Below the pieces are notes generated by a model. It worked only from the letters and a program-made list of their open reading frames with translations. It searched no databases and was not told the DNA's origin. Shown piece after piece: positions 18,340-25,581 of a stretch of 64,000 nt of DNA. The first letter of the stretch is position 1; the number at the start of each line of letters is the position of its first letter. The position numbers were made by a program, and so were the translations under genes. Origin of the DNA: Hymenobacter negativus (GTDB taxonomy: Bacteria > Bacteroidota > Bacteroidia > Cytophagales > Hymenobacteraceae); assembly GCF_016056375.1 (NCBI RefSeq), contig NZ_JAEDAE010000001.1, positions 868,001 to 932,000 on the forward strand. The letters are read 5' to 3'.

Positions 18340-18521
18340 CGTGCTGAAGGAAGAAGTAAGTGAGAGTTGCCGCGAAGCTGCCAGTTTTATTCTGAAGCTG
18401 AGCCAATGCCGCCAATGGGCACACCCCGGCCCCAAGCCGATTGGTCCGGCTAAGTAGCAAAATGCCCGGCCTGTTAACTATCGGCCGGCATCGTTTTGGT
18501 AAGCACTATATTTTTCCTGCT

Positions 18522-18944
18522 TCAGTGCGTCCGGAACCGCTCCCAACGAATCACCATAAACTTATCCCCGAGCTCTGTTACCACCATCCCCGCCCCTTTC
18601 AGGTTGCCCGGCACCTGAAAAAATGCGGCTAATTCCGCTTGATTGAGGATTTTATAGGTGGGGTGATAATCGGTTTGGCGCGGAGCGCGCATGCCGTATT
18701 TTTTTACCCAGTTCATCACGCTCACGTGACTCACGCCCAGGAGCCGCTCAATCTCGCGGTAGCTTACACCTTCAATGTAGAGCTGCAGGGCCTTTATGAC
18801 GTAGTAGCTGTCTACCTCGCGGCCCAGTTTGGCTACGGTGTAGTGATAACCGCAGTTTTTGCACCGAAACCGCTGCCGCTCGTTCACCACGCCACTTTTA
18901 GTGGCTTCCTTGGATTCGCATTTGGGGCAGGCGGGAGCTAGCAT
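18522..18944 (-). CDS. InsA-like zinc-ribbon/HTH DNA-binding protein (transposase-derived)
   Basis: A 140-residue protein. Residues 5-33 form a zinc ribbon (CPKCES and FRCKNCGYHY), and about 45-85 a helix-turn-helix (YIEGVSYREIERLLGVSHVSVMNWVKKYG); both are typical of the InsA part of IS1-type transposases. The C-terminal 50 residues (KILNQAELAAFFQVPGNLK and GDKFMVIRWERFRTH) are unrelated to a transposase, and no DDE catalytic domain or terminal repeats are present. It therefore looks like a domesticated DNA-binding protein, possibly a regulator. It lies 182 bp upstream of the porin on the same strand and has a promoter set in an inverted repeat (18976-18998), which suggests autoregulation. 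Confidence 0.75.
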   Translation of the reverse strand: MLAPACPKCESKEATKSGVVNERQRFRCKNCGYHYTVAKLGREVDSYYVIKALQLYIEGVSYREIERLLGVSHVSVMNWVKKYGMRAPRQTDYHPTYKILNQAELAAFFQVPGNLKGAGMVVTELGDKFMVIRWERFRTH

Positions 18945-18975
18945 GACGCAAAAGTTTGGTAAAACCTAAATGAGC

Positions 18976-19019
18976 TATAGGTATTCAGCAAACCTATACC
19001 ATTTTAGCGAATAAATCAA
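18976..19019 (-). promoter_or_regulatory. Promoter with embedded operator-like inverted repeat
   Basis: On the minus strand TAGGTTTG (plus 18989-18996) fits the Bacteroidota -7 element TAnnTTTG, with a TTG (plus 19017-19019) 20 nt upstream as the -33 element. TATAGGT at 18976-18982 and ACCTATA at 18992-18998 form a 7-bp inverted repeat overlapping the -7 element. A bound repressor would block initiation. The target gene starts at 18944. Confidence 0.6.
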
Positions 19020-19036
19020 CTTTGCTTAGTGAGTGC

Positions 19037-19969
19037 TTACTCCCCTGTCAAAACCGTCGCCAGTAATGCTTCTATGGCTAGCCCCAAGCGGCGCATGTCC
19101 AGCCGGGCCATAGTGTCGGTCGATTCGTGGTAGCTACGGTTGCGGTAGAAGGCCGTATCCGTGAGCAGCACCGCCTGGTAACCGAATTTCCAGTAATTCA
19201 GGTGGTCGGAAAAATCGATGCCCGGTAGCCAGGCCGGCGCCTTGAAACGCTTCACGGGTAGAGCGGCCACGCCCCGATAGCGCCGCGCAAACTGCCGCCC
19301 GAAACGGCCATTGCCGAATTTCTGGGCTACGGTTACGTAGTTTCCCCGGCTGCCGTAGATGAATTTTAGCGGCCAGACCGGGTAGTGCTGGGTGCCTCGC
19401 CGGTCGTCGTAATAGCCCAGCATTTCGAGGGCCACCATGCCGCGCACCGGCACACCGGCGCCTTTCAGGCTCGCGGCGTGCACATAGCTACCCATGTTTG
19501 GAGTGCGGAAAAACGGCGGCTCCTCCAGTGTATACGCTACCAAATCGATGCGATACGGCAGCTCAGACTGTTGCCCCAGCAGGCGGGCCAGTTCCAGCAG
19601 CGCGGCCACGCCGGTACCGTTGTCGTCGGCGCCGGGCTGGTCGCCGCACACGTCGTAGTGTGCCCCAATTATCAGGCGCGGGCCATCCACCGGCCCGAAC
19701 GAGCCGAGCACATTACAGTACGTCTGCCCGCGCACGGCGTAGGGCTGCGGGCCCACCGCGTAAGCCCCCGCCGCCCGTAGCTGCCGTTGAATGTAGGCCG
19801 CCACCGAATCGAGCACGGCCGGGTGCAGGTAGTTGCGCGGCTGCGGCGTGCTGGTGAGAAACTGCAGGTGCCGGCGCAGCCGCACCGTATCGGCCAACGC
19901 GGGTTGGTTTTTGGCGCGGACGGTTCCTGCAAGCGCAGCCAGCAACAGTCCCAACATTACCCCTTTCAT
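19037..19969 (-). CDS. M28 family zinc aminopeptidase, secreted
   Basis: A 310-residue peptidase. A signal peptide (MKGVMLGLLLAALAGTVRA) is followed by an M28 domain with the two-zinc ligands visible: His104 and Asp106 (GAHYDV), Asp115/116 (GADDNGTG), the Glu pair 149-150 (TLEEPPF) and a C-terminal His in RSYHESTDT. The enzyme would remove N-terminal residues from peptides in the periplasm or outside the cell. The ATG at 19969 (or 19957) starts the signal peptide; the reading frame continues upstream only as antisense of the flavin reductase. The -7 element ends six bases before the ATG, so the mRNA may be leaderless. It is divergent from the flavin reductase. Confidence 0.88.
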   Translation of the reverse strand: MKGVMLGLLLAALAGTVRAKNQPALADTVRLRRHLQFLTSTPQPRNYLHPAVLDSVAAYIQRQLRAAGAYAVGPQPYAVRGQTYCNVLGSFGPVDGPRLIIGAHYDVCGDQPGADDNGTGVAALLELARLLGQQSELPYRIDLVAYTLEEPPFFRTPNMGSYVHAASLKGAGVPVRGMVALEMLGYYDDRRGTQHYPVWPLKFIYGSRGNYVTVAQKFGNGRFGRQFARRYRGVAALPVKRFKAPAWLPGIDFSDHLNYWKFGYQAVLLTDTAFYRNRSYHESTDTMARLDMRRLGLAIEALLATVLTGE

Positions 19970-19974
19970 GTGGC

Positions 19975-19992
19975 CAAAGCTACCTAGCTTTG
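19975..19992. promoter_or_regulatory. Face-to-face -7 elements of a divergent promoter
   Basis: CAAAGCTACCTAGCTTTG holds TAGCTTTG on both strands, separated by 2 bp. The minus copy ends 5 bp before the M28 peptidase ATG (19969); the plus copy (19985-19992) lies upstream of the flavin reductase. Both fit TAnnTTTG. Clear -33 elements are not obvious; a TTG lies 16 nt upstream of the minus copy. Confidence 0.55.
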
Positions 19993-20029
19993 ACCGTTCA
20001 ACGGGTTGCCCTGCCCATATTTCCTGCCT

Positions 20030-20953
20030 GTGCCTAGCTCCGATTTTCACTCCCTCACTCCTTCCGACCTCACGCCCGCCCAGTGGCACCCCTTCTTGGT
20101 GGGCGCGGTGGCTCCGCGCCCGGTCGCCTTCGCCAGCACCATCGATGCCGACGGCCGCGTGAACCTGAGCCCTTTCAGCTTCTTCAACGCCTTTAGCTCG
20201 AACCCGCCCATCCTTGTGTTTTCGCCGGCCAACCGCGTGCGCGACAACACCCAGAAGCACACACTGGAAAACGTGCGCGAGGTGCCCGAAGTCGTCATCA
20301 ATATCTGCGATTACGCGCTGGTGGAGCAGATGTCGCTGGCCAGCACCGAATATGATAAGGGCGTAAACGAATTCACCAAAGCCGGCCTCACCGAGCTGGC
20401 TTCCGAACTGGTGCGCCCGCCCCGCTTGGCCGAAGCGCCGGCCGCCTTCGAGTGCGTTGTGGAGCAGATTATTGAGCTGGGCCAGAATAACGGGGCCGGC
20501 AACCTCATCATCTGCCGGGTGGTGCGGGCCCACTTCCGCCAGGATATCCTGCTGCCCGATGCCACCGGTATCGACCCCTTCAAACTGGACGCGGTGGCCC
20601 GCCTCGGCGGCGACTGGTATTGCCGGGCCAGCGGTGCCAGCCTGTTTGAAGTGCCCAAGCCTAACCGCCACATCGGCATCGGCATCGACCAGCTACCCGA
20701 GCACCTGCGCACCTCCGACGTGCTCACAGGCAATGAGCTGGGCCGCCTCGCCAACATCGAGCGCGACGCCTTGCCCAGGCCGGAGCAGGTCGAAGAATTC
20801 AAATCCGAACCGATGGTGGCCTATCTGCTCAACAAACATCAGGACGATGCCCCAGAACTGAAGAAGCAACTGCTGCAACTGGGCCGCCAGTTTCTGGCCG
20901 AGGGGCGGCTGGTGGAGGCGTGGAAGGCATTACTTTTATATAACCTAATATAA
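20030..20953 (+). CDS. Flavin reductase family protein (FMN-binding split barrel)
   Basis: A 307-residue member of the flavin reductase/DIM6-NTAB family. The FMN-binding core runs from PAQWHPFLVGAVAPRPVAFA through GRVNLSPFSFFNAFSSNPP and ends near CRVVRAHF; such proteins reduce free flavin with NAD(P)H or act as small flavin oxidoreductases. About 110 further C-terminal residues (from DPFKLDAVARLGGDWYCRAS) are typical of the longer members. No ATG is available near the N-terminus; I chose the GTG at 20030, but a TTG at 20006 is also in frame. It is divergent from the M28 peptidase and shares the face-to-face promoter. Confidence 0.85.
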   Translation: MPSSDFHSLTPSDLTPAQWHPFLVGAVAPRPVAFASTIDADGRVNLSPFSFFNAFSSNPPILVFSPANRVRDNTQKHTLENVREVPEVVINICDYALVEQMSLASTEYDKGVNEFTKAGLTELASELVRPPRLAEAPAAFECVVEQIIELGQNNGAGNLIICRVVRAHFRQDILLPDATGIDPFKLDAVARLGGDWYCRASGASLFEVPKPNRHIGIGIDQLPEHLRTSDVLTGNELGRLANIERDALPRPEQVEEFKSEPMVAYLLNKHQDDAPELKKQLLQLGRQFLAEGRLVEAWKALLLYNLI

Positions 20954-21054
20954 GAATTGAGCAAAGGCGTTGGCTGAGCAAGGCAATTAGTTGGGAGCTA
21001 CAACTAACAATGCGGCAAACAACTCCTGCCAGCCTCATCAAGTTGTTTTACCGC

Positions 21055-21360
21055 ATGGATTCATCATCCTTAATATCCACGAAAAAATGCGTGCATTGCC
21101 AGCAATGGTCGAGGTGGCAACAAAGCTCCGATGACCGTTGCGAGCATTGTGGGCATTTGCTCGACCCGCGTGCCCAACAAAATGCCTTAGCGCGCGCCGA
21201 GTTGGAAAAGCAGCCGACACCGGCCCTTTTCAGGGTAGAAATCCACCCTGGGGATAGTCCATTAGTACGGTTCTTCAAGCGGATTGCCCTTGGCGGTCAG
21301 ATGCTCTTCGCGGCCATCATCGCCTTTATAGTGTGGCTGGTGACACTTGCGGCGGGTTGA
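21055..21360 (+). CDS. Small zinc-ribbon protein with C-terminal membrane helix
   Basis: A 101-residue protein. Two CxxC knuckles (CVHCQQW and CEHCGH) at about residues 12-34 form a zinc ribbon; a polar linker follows and then one hydrophobic helix (MLFAAIIAFIVWLVTLAAG) at the extreme C-terminus, so it is a tail-anchored cytoplasmic zinc protein. No function is known to me. The ATG at 21055 puts the ribbon near the N-terminus; an upstream ATG at 21010 would add 15 residues. The next gene starts 1 bp after its stop, so the two are coupled. Confidence 0.7.
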   Translation: MDSSSLISTKKCVHCQQWSRWQQSSDDRCEHCGHLLDPRAQQNALARAELEKQPTPALFRVEIHPGDSPLVRFFKRIALGGQMLFAAIIAFIVWLVTLAAG

Positions 21361-21361
21361 G

Positions 21362-21730
21362 ATGCTGCAATGGCCAGAATTTCGTCGGCCGCTCTTTTTA
21401 GTGGCAGCATCGGGATATGGTTTGCACCTGTTCAATCGGTACGTATTGCACGTGCCGCTGCCGGCCCTTGTTACCTCATACTTCGCCGATGTCCTAGCCA
21501 TGCCTGTGATGCTCACGCTAGCCTTAGCGGCCCAACGCCGCCTCGGCAATCATTCCCGAAAATTTATTTTTCCCGATACCTGGCTTCTGGCATCCTGGTT
21601 TTTTGTATCAGTCTGGTTTGAAGGCATTCTTCCAGGCTATTCACGCCAAGCCGTGGCAGACCCGCTCGATGTGGTGGCTTATGCCCTGGGCACGCAGGCC
21701 TTCCGGCAATGGCTCAACCGACCCACATAA
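21362..21730 (+). CDS. Small polytopic membrane protein, unknown function
   Basis: A 122-residue protein with about three hydrophobic helices (FLVAASGYGLHLF, SYFADVLAMPVMLTLALAAQ, WLLASWFFVSVWFEGILPG) and a short polar C-terminus with DPLDVVAYALGTQAF. It has the look of small VanZ-like or magnesium citrate-like membrane proteins but matches no family I can name with confidence. The start ATG at 21362 follows the upstream TGA by one base, so it is probably translated together with the zinc-ribbon tail-anchored protein. Confidence 0.7.
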   Translation: MLQWPEFRRPLFLVAASGYGLHLFNRYVLHVPLPALVTSYFADVLAMPVMLTLALAAQRRLGNHSRKFIFPDTWLLASWFFVSVWFEGILPGYSRQAVADPLDVVAYALGTQAFRQWLNRPT

Positions 21731-21796
21731 TTTATTACTGACCTGATTCGCTGTCAATTTTCCTAATTATTCCGGAATTGGAATACCAAGCACCGG

Positions 21797-23023
21797 TTAA
21801 TTCCGCACCGCAATCAACAGCCCCAATTCCTTATACCGTAAATTAAATTTCTTCGCAATCATCGCATTAGTCAGCGAGCCGCGGTAGATGTACACGCCGC
21901 TGCGGAAATGCTCATTAGTGAACAGCACTTCGTTGATGCCGCCGTGCTGGCTGATTTCCTGGAGGATGGGCGTAAAGATGTTGCTCAGCGCGTTGGTGGC
22001 GGTGCGGGGCACGCGCGAGGCGATGTTGGGCACGCAGTAATGCACCACGTCGTATTTGCGGAAGATAGGGTTGCTGTGGCTGGTCATCTCGCTGGTTTCG
22101 AAGCAGCCGCCCTGGTCGATGCTCACGTCGATGATGACCGAGCCGGAGGCCATGCTCGACACCATTTCCTCGGGCACCATGAAGGGAATGCGGCCGTCTT
22201 CCACCGCCAGCGCACCAATTACCACGTCGGCCCGGCGGATTTGCTGGCTTAGCGCGAACGTGTCCAACGTACTTGTGTAGAGTTGCATGCCCAGGTTATG
22301 CTTGAGCCGGCGCAGCTTGTAGAGGTGGTTGTCGAACACTTTCACCTCGGCCCCGAGGCCGGTGGCGGCGCGTGCAGCATACTCGGCCACTGTGCCGGCC
22401 CCGAGAATGACCACCTGCGACGGCGGCACGCCCGTGATGCCGCCCAGAATAATACCTTTGCCCTCGTTGGAGCGGGCCAGGTATTCGGCCGCAATCAGCA
22501 TCACCGTCGAACCCGCTATTTCGCTCATGGCGCGTACCACGGGGCGGGCGCCGCTGGGGTCTTTCATCAGCTCGAAGCCGATGGCGTTAATTTTTTTACG
22601 GGATAGCGCTGCAATGTATTCCGAAGTCATTGAACCCATTTGCAGGGCCGAAATCAGGGTTTGGCCGGGGTGCAGCAGCTCAATTTCTTCGAGCGTAGGC
22701 GGAGCCACTTTCAGTAGAATATCGGCCTTGAACACCTCCTCGGTGGAGTAGGCAATCTGGGCGCCGGCTTCGGAATAGGCGTGGTCGGCGTATTTGCTGG
22801 GCTCGCCGGCCCCGGCTTCCATCACTACTTCGTGCCCGGCCGAGACGAGGTGCTGCACGGCTTCGGGCGTGAGGCCGAGGCGGTTTTCCTGGAGCGAGGT
22901 TTCGCGCGGCATCCCGATGAAGAGCTTGCGTTTGCGCGTTTCCACGGCCAGCATCGACTCCTGCGTGAAATAGGCGCGGCTGGTGGCCAAAGACTCAAAA
23001 CCGGAGGGTAGCTGCTCGGGCAT
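21797..23023 (-). CDS. ald: Alanine dehydrogenase
   Basis: A 408-residue enzyme of the alanine dehydrogenase/PNT family, which interconverts L-alanine and pyruvate with NAD and ammonia. The N-terminal domain carries IGMPRETSLQENRLGLTPEA with the substrate-binding Arg, followed by the Lys-containing LLKVAPP. The NAD-binding domain has VVILGAGTVAEYAARAA, then VIGALAVEDGRIP and VIIDVSIDQGGCFETS. The C-terminus is the longer Bacteroidota type. The ATG at 23023 was chosen; a frame continues to 23071 through AT-rich intergenic repeat sequence. It lies 96 bp downstream of tsaE, in the same direction. Confidence 0.88.
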   Translation of the reverse strand: MPEQLPSGFESLATSRAYFTQESMLAVETRKRKLFIGMPRETSLQENRLGLTPEAVQHLVSAGHEVVMEAGAGEPSKYADHAYSEAGAQIAYSTEEVFKADILLKVAPPTLEEIELLHPGQTLISALQMGSMTSEYIAALSRKKINAIGFELMKDPSGARPVVRAMSEIAGSTVMLIAAEYLARSNEGKGIILGGITGVPPSQVVILGAGTVAEYAARAATGLGAEVKVFDNHLYKLRRLKHNLGMQLYTSTLDTFALSQQIRRADVVIGALAVEDGRIPFMVPEEMVSSMASGSVIIDVSIDQGGCFETSEMTSHSNPIFRKYDVVHYCVPNIASRVPRTATNALSNIFTPILQEISQHGGINEVLFTNEHFRSGVYIYRGSLTNAMIAKKFNLRYKELGLLIAVRN

Positions 23024-23119
23024 TTTGGGGGAATTATAAATTATTAATTGGGAATTAAAAATTATGAGCAATCAATAATTACTCCGCACAGAGCACGATG
23101 CAGAGACAATTTCTAATTC

Positions 23120-23557
23120 TTAATTAATAATTTTCAATTCTATTTCGCGGGTTTCATTGGGCAATACCTGGATGCGCACTTCGAGGTGGGGCACGGGCAA
23201 GAGGGCCGCCACCCGGGCCGGCCATTCTACCAAACAAAGATACCCGGAATCGAGGTACTCCGCCGCGCCCATTCGCTCAGCTTCGGCAATGGAGTCAATG
23301 CGATAAAAATCAAAATGATAGATGGGGGTATCGCGGGCATCGCGGTACTCGTTCACCAGGGCAAAGGTGGGGCTGCTCACGTCGTCGGCCACGCCTAGGG
23401 CGGCGGCCAGCGCCCGAATAAGGGTGGTTTTGCCCGCGCCCATCTCTCCCTCGAAGGCCACTACCGAGCAACGGGCTTCGGCAATGGCGGCTTGCAGGCG
23501 GGCGGCGGCGGCGGGCAGGGCCGCCAAGGAAGGAACGGTGAGCGTGAGGGGAAGCAT
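23120..23557 (-). CDS. tsaE: tRNA threonylcarbamoyladenosine biosynthesis ATPase TsaE
   Basis: A 145-residue P-loop ATPase of the TsaE/YjeE family. Walker A is GEMGAGKTTLIRAL; SSPTFALVNEY and YHFDFYRI are family signatures, and the length is typical. With TsaB and TsaD it helps install N6-threonylcarbamoyl on adenosine 37 of ANN-decoding tRNAs in the cytoplasm. The ATG at 23557 is directly preceded by TATTTTCG, a near match to the -7 element, so the transcript may lack a leader. It is followed by the alanine dehydrogenase gene; the two are functionally unrelated. Confidence 0.92.
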   Translation of the reverse strand: MLPLTLTVPSLAALPAAAARLQAAIAEARCSVVAFEGEMGAGKTTLIRALAAALGVADDVSSPTFALVNEYRDARDTPIYHFDFYRIDSIAEAERMGAAEYLDSGYLCLVEWPARVAALLPVPHLEVRIQVLPNETREIELKIIN

Positions 23558-23783
23558 TCGGCGAAAATACGGCCGTGGCAACACTAATAATCGTTTTTAT
23601 GTTGCTCGAAGGTCAAGGTCAGTTCCATGATGCTCCGGATTTTTAAGCCAAGCAACTGGTTTTAACGCATCTACCGCAGCCGCGCCGCGCCTGAAAAGTG
23701 CCACCCTGGCTAAAGCAACGGGCGTTTCGACGGCGCTGAAATACCTTCGTGGGCCGCAGCGGCACTCATTTCTCCGTATTCCC

Positions 23784-25040
23784 ATGCAAATATCCAAGAT
23801 GGCCGCCGGCCTCATCGGCTCCGAAATCATTCGAATTGGCAACCAGGTGAGCGAGCAGGTACGCCAGGGTGCCAACATCTGCAACCTGACCATTGGCGAT
23901 TTCGACTCGAAAATCTTCCCGATTCCGGCCGGGCTCACCGCAGGCATCATCGCCGCCTACCAGGCCGGCCAGACCAACTACCCGCCCGCCGCTGGCATGG
24001 GCGAGCTGCGCGACAGCGTCTCGGCCTTCTTGAAAACCCGCCAGGGCCTGGAGTACGGCTCCAATGACATTCTCATTGCCGGCGGCTCGCGCCCGCTCAT
24101 TTACGCCACCTACCGCGCCCTGCTCGACGAAGGCGACCGCGCCATTTTCCCGCTGCCCAGTTGGAATAACAACCACTACTGCCACTTGGTAGGGGCCACG
24201 CCCGTAGCCGTACCCACCCGGCCCGAAAATAATTTTATGCCCACGGCCGCCGACCTGGCCCCGCACATAGCGGGTGCTAACCTGCTGGCCCTCTGCTCGC
24301 CGCTGAACCCTACCGGCACCGTATTCACCAAGGAAGGCCTGGAGGAAATCTGCGACCTGGTGGTTGCCGAGAACAAGCGCCGTGGTCCAGATGAAAAGCC
24401 GCTCTACATCCTCTACGACCAGATTTACTGGCTGCTTACCTTCGGCCAGGCCAAGCACTACGACCCCGTTAGCCTGCGCCCCGAGCTGCGCCCTTACGTC
24501 ATTTACATCGACGGCACCTCGAAATGCTTCGCCGCCACCGGCGTGCGCGTGGGCTACGGCTTCGGCCCTACCGCCATCATCGACAAAATGAAAGCCATTC
24601 TGGGCCACGTCGGGGCCTGGGCTCCCAAAGCCGAGCAGGTGGCCATGGGCAACTTCCTACCCGAAACCGCCGCCGTCGATGAATTTCTGACCAGTATCAA
24701 AGGCCGCCTGCAAGGCTCACTGGATGGCCTTTTCGAAGGTTTGAAAGCGCTGAAAGCTCAGGGCTACCCCGTCGATGCCGTAGCTCCGGCCGGCGCCATC
24801 TACCTCACCATCAAAATTGACGTGCTGGGCCGCACCGCCCCCGACGGCACTGTCCTCACCACCACCGCCGAACTCACGTCCTACCTTATTTCCGAAGCCA
24901 AGCTGGCGCTGGTGCCGTTTTCGGCTTTTGGGTCGCCGGCATCGGAGCCGTGGTTCCGCGCCTCAGTGGGCGCCGAAACGGTGGATTCGATTCAAGCCGC
25001 CCTGCCTCGTTTGAAGGCGGCGCTGGATAAGTTGAAATAA
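23784..25040 (+). CDS. Class I/II pyridoxal phosphate aminotransferase
   Basis: A 418-residue fold-type I aminotransferase. Recognisable elements are NYPPAAGMGELRDSV near residue 75, the SPLNPTGTVF motif with the conserved Asn, YDQIYW with the Asp-Tyr pair for the cofactor, and the Schiff-base Lys in DGTSKCFAATGVRVGYG. Family members transaminate aspartate or other amino acids with 2-oxoglutarate. The YWLLTFGQAKHYDPVSLRPEL region is characteristic of a Bacteroidota subgroup of unproven substrate. It is divergent from tsaE across a 226-bp gap with no other gene. Confidence 0.88.
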   Translation: MQISKMAAGLIGSEIIRIGNQVSEQVRQGANICNLTIGDFDSKIFPIPAGLTAGIIAAYQAGQTNYPPAAGMGELRDSVSAFLKTRQGLEYGSNDILIAGGSRPLIYATYRALLDEGDRAIFPLPSWNNNHYCHLVGATPVAVPTRPENNFMPTAADLAPHIAGANLLALCSPLNPTGTVFTKEGLEEICDLVVAENKRRGPDEKPLYILYDQIYWLLTFGQAKHYDPVSLRPELRPYVIYIDGTSKCFAATGVRVGYGFGPTAIIDKMKAILGHVGAWAPKAEQVAMGNFLPETAAVDEFLTSIKGRLQGSLDGLFEGLKALKAQGYPVDAVAPAGAIYLTIKIDVLGRTAPDGTVLTTTAELTSYLISEAKLALVPFSAFGSPASEPWFRASVGAETVDSIQAALPRLKAALDKLK

Positions 25041-25136
25041 TATTCAGTTTCTCAGCTGTGCAAATTAATGAGAAATGGCATCCATAAATTAAGTCGTTTA
25101 AATTGGATAATATTTCTCATTTTATTTCCCCTCAGC

Positions 25137-25550
25137 ATGTTCCTAAAAAATCATTTTTTACTTGCGCTATTTGGGATTGGCGCAGTACTGATTTCCGGCA
25201 ATGCACGTGCGCAGTCGGCAGATTCAGCTATGTTAGGCCGGCCGCAACTTGGAACATCACAATCCAAGGACTCAACAAAGGCTCAAACCAAAACCATTCG
25301 AATAGCTTGTGCCAGCACGATTCCCGCCGGCTATAGTCCCCTTTATATTGTGGATGGCAAATCGATTCAGGAAGAAGACATCAAATCATTAAATCCGAAT
25401 GATATCGAAAAAATCGAAATATTAAAGGGCAATGCCGCAACCGCTATTTATGGCAGCCGTGGTGTCAATGGGGTAATTTTAATGACCCTAAAACATCCCT
25501 ATACGAAACCAATGCACCAGCAAACAGCAAAAAAAGGCCGCCTCGATTGA
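25137..25550 (+). CDS. Stand-alone TonB plug-domain protein, secreted
   Basis: A 137-residue protein. From the ATG at 25137 a signal peptide (MFLKNHFLLALFGIGAVL, cleavage after NARA) precedes a single TonB-receptor plug motif: PLYIVDGKSIQEEDIKSLNP, then IEKIEILKGNAATAIYGSRG and NGVILMTLK. There is no barrel, so it cannot be a transporter on its own; similar plug fragments occur attached to BlaR1-like peptidases and as isolated proteins of unknown role in Bacteroidota. An in-frame ATG at 25068 would add 23 residues. The gene is visibly AT-richer than its neighbours, and its stop codon lies in the loop of the terminator at 25532-25563. Confidence 0.75.
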   Translation: MFLKNHFLLALFGIGAVLISGNARAQSADSAMLGRPQLGTSQSKDSTKAQTKTIRIACASTIPAGYSPLYIVDGKSIQEEDIKSLNPNDIEKIEILKGNAATAIYGSRGVNGVILMTLKHPYTKPMHQQTAKKGRLD

Positions 25551-25563
25551 GGCGGCTTTTTTT
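25532..25563. terminator. Bidirectional terminator overlapping a stop codon
   Basis: GCCGCCTC at 25537-25544 pairs with GAGGCGGC at 25549-25556 around a GATT loop, with A and T runs on both sides. It serves the plug protein gene (whose TGA at 25548-25550 lies inside) and the convergent porX (stop 25582). Confidence 0.88.
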
Positions 25564-25581
25564 ACTTGTAACTCAATTTAA

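Noticed and set aside
18522..18944. A complete IS1-type insertion sequence
   Set aside because: Only the InsA-like zinc ribbon and HTH are present. No catalytic DDE frame, no terminal inverted repeats and no target duplication could be found around it.
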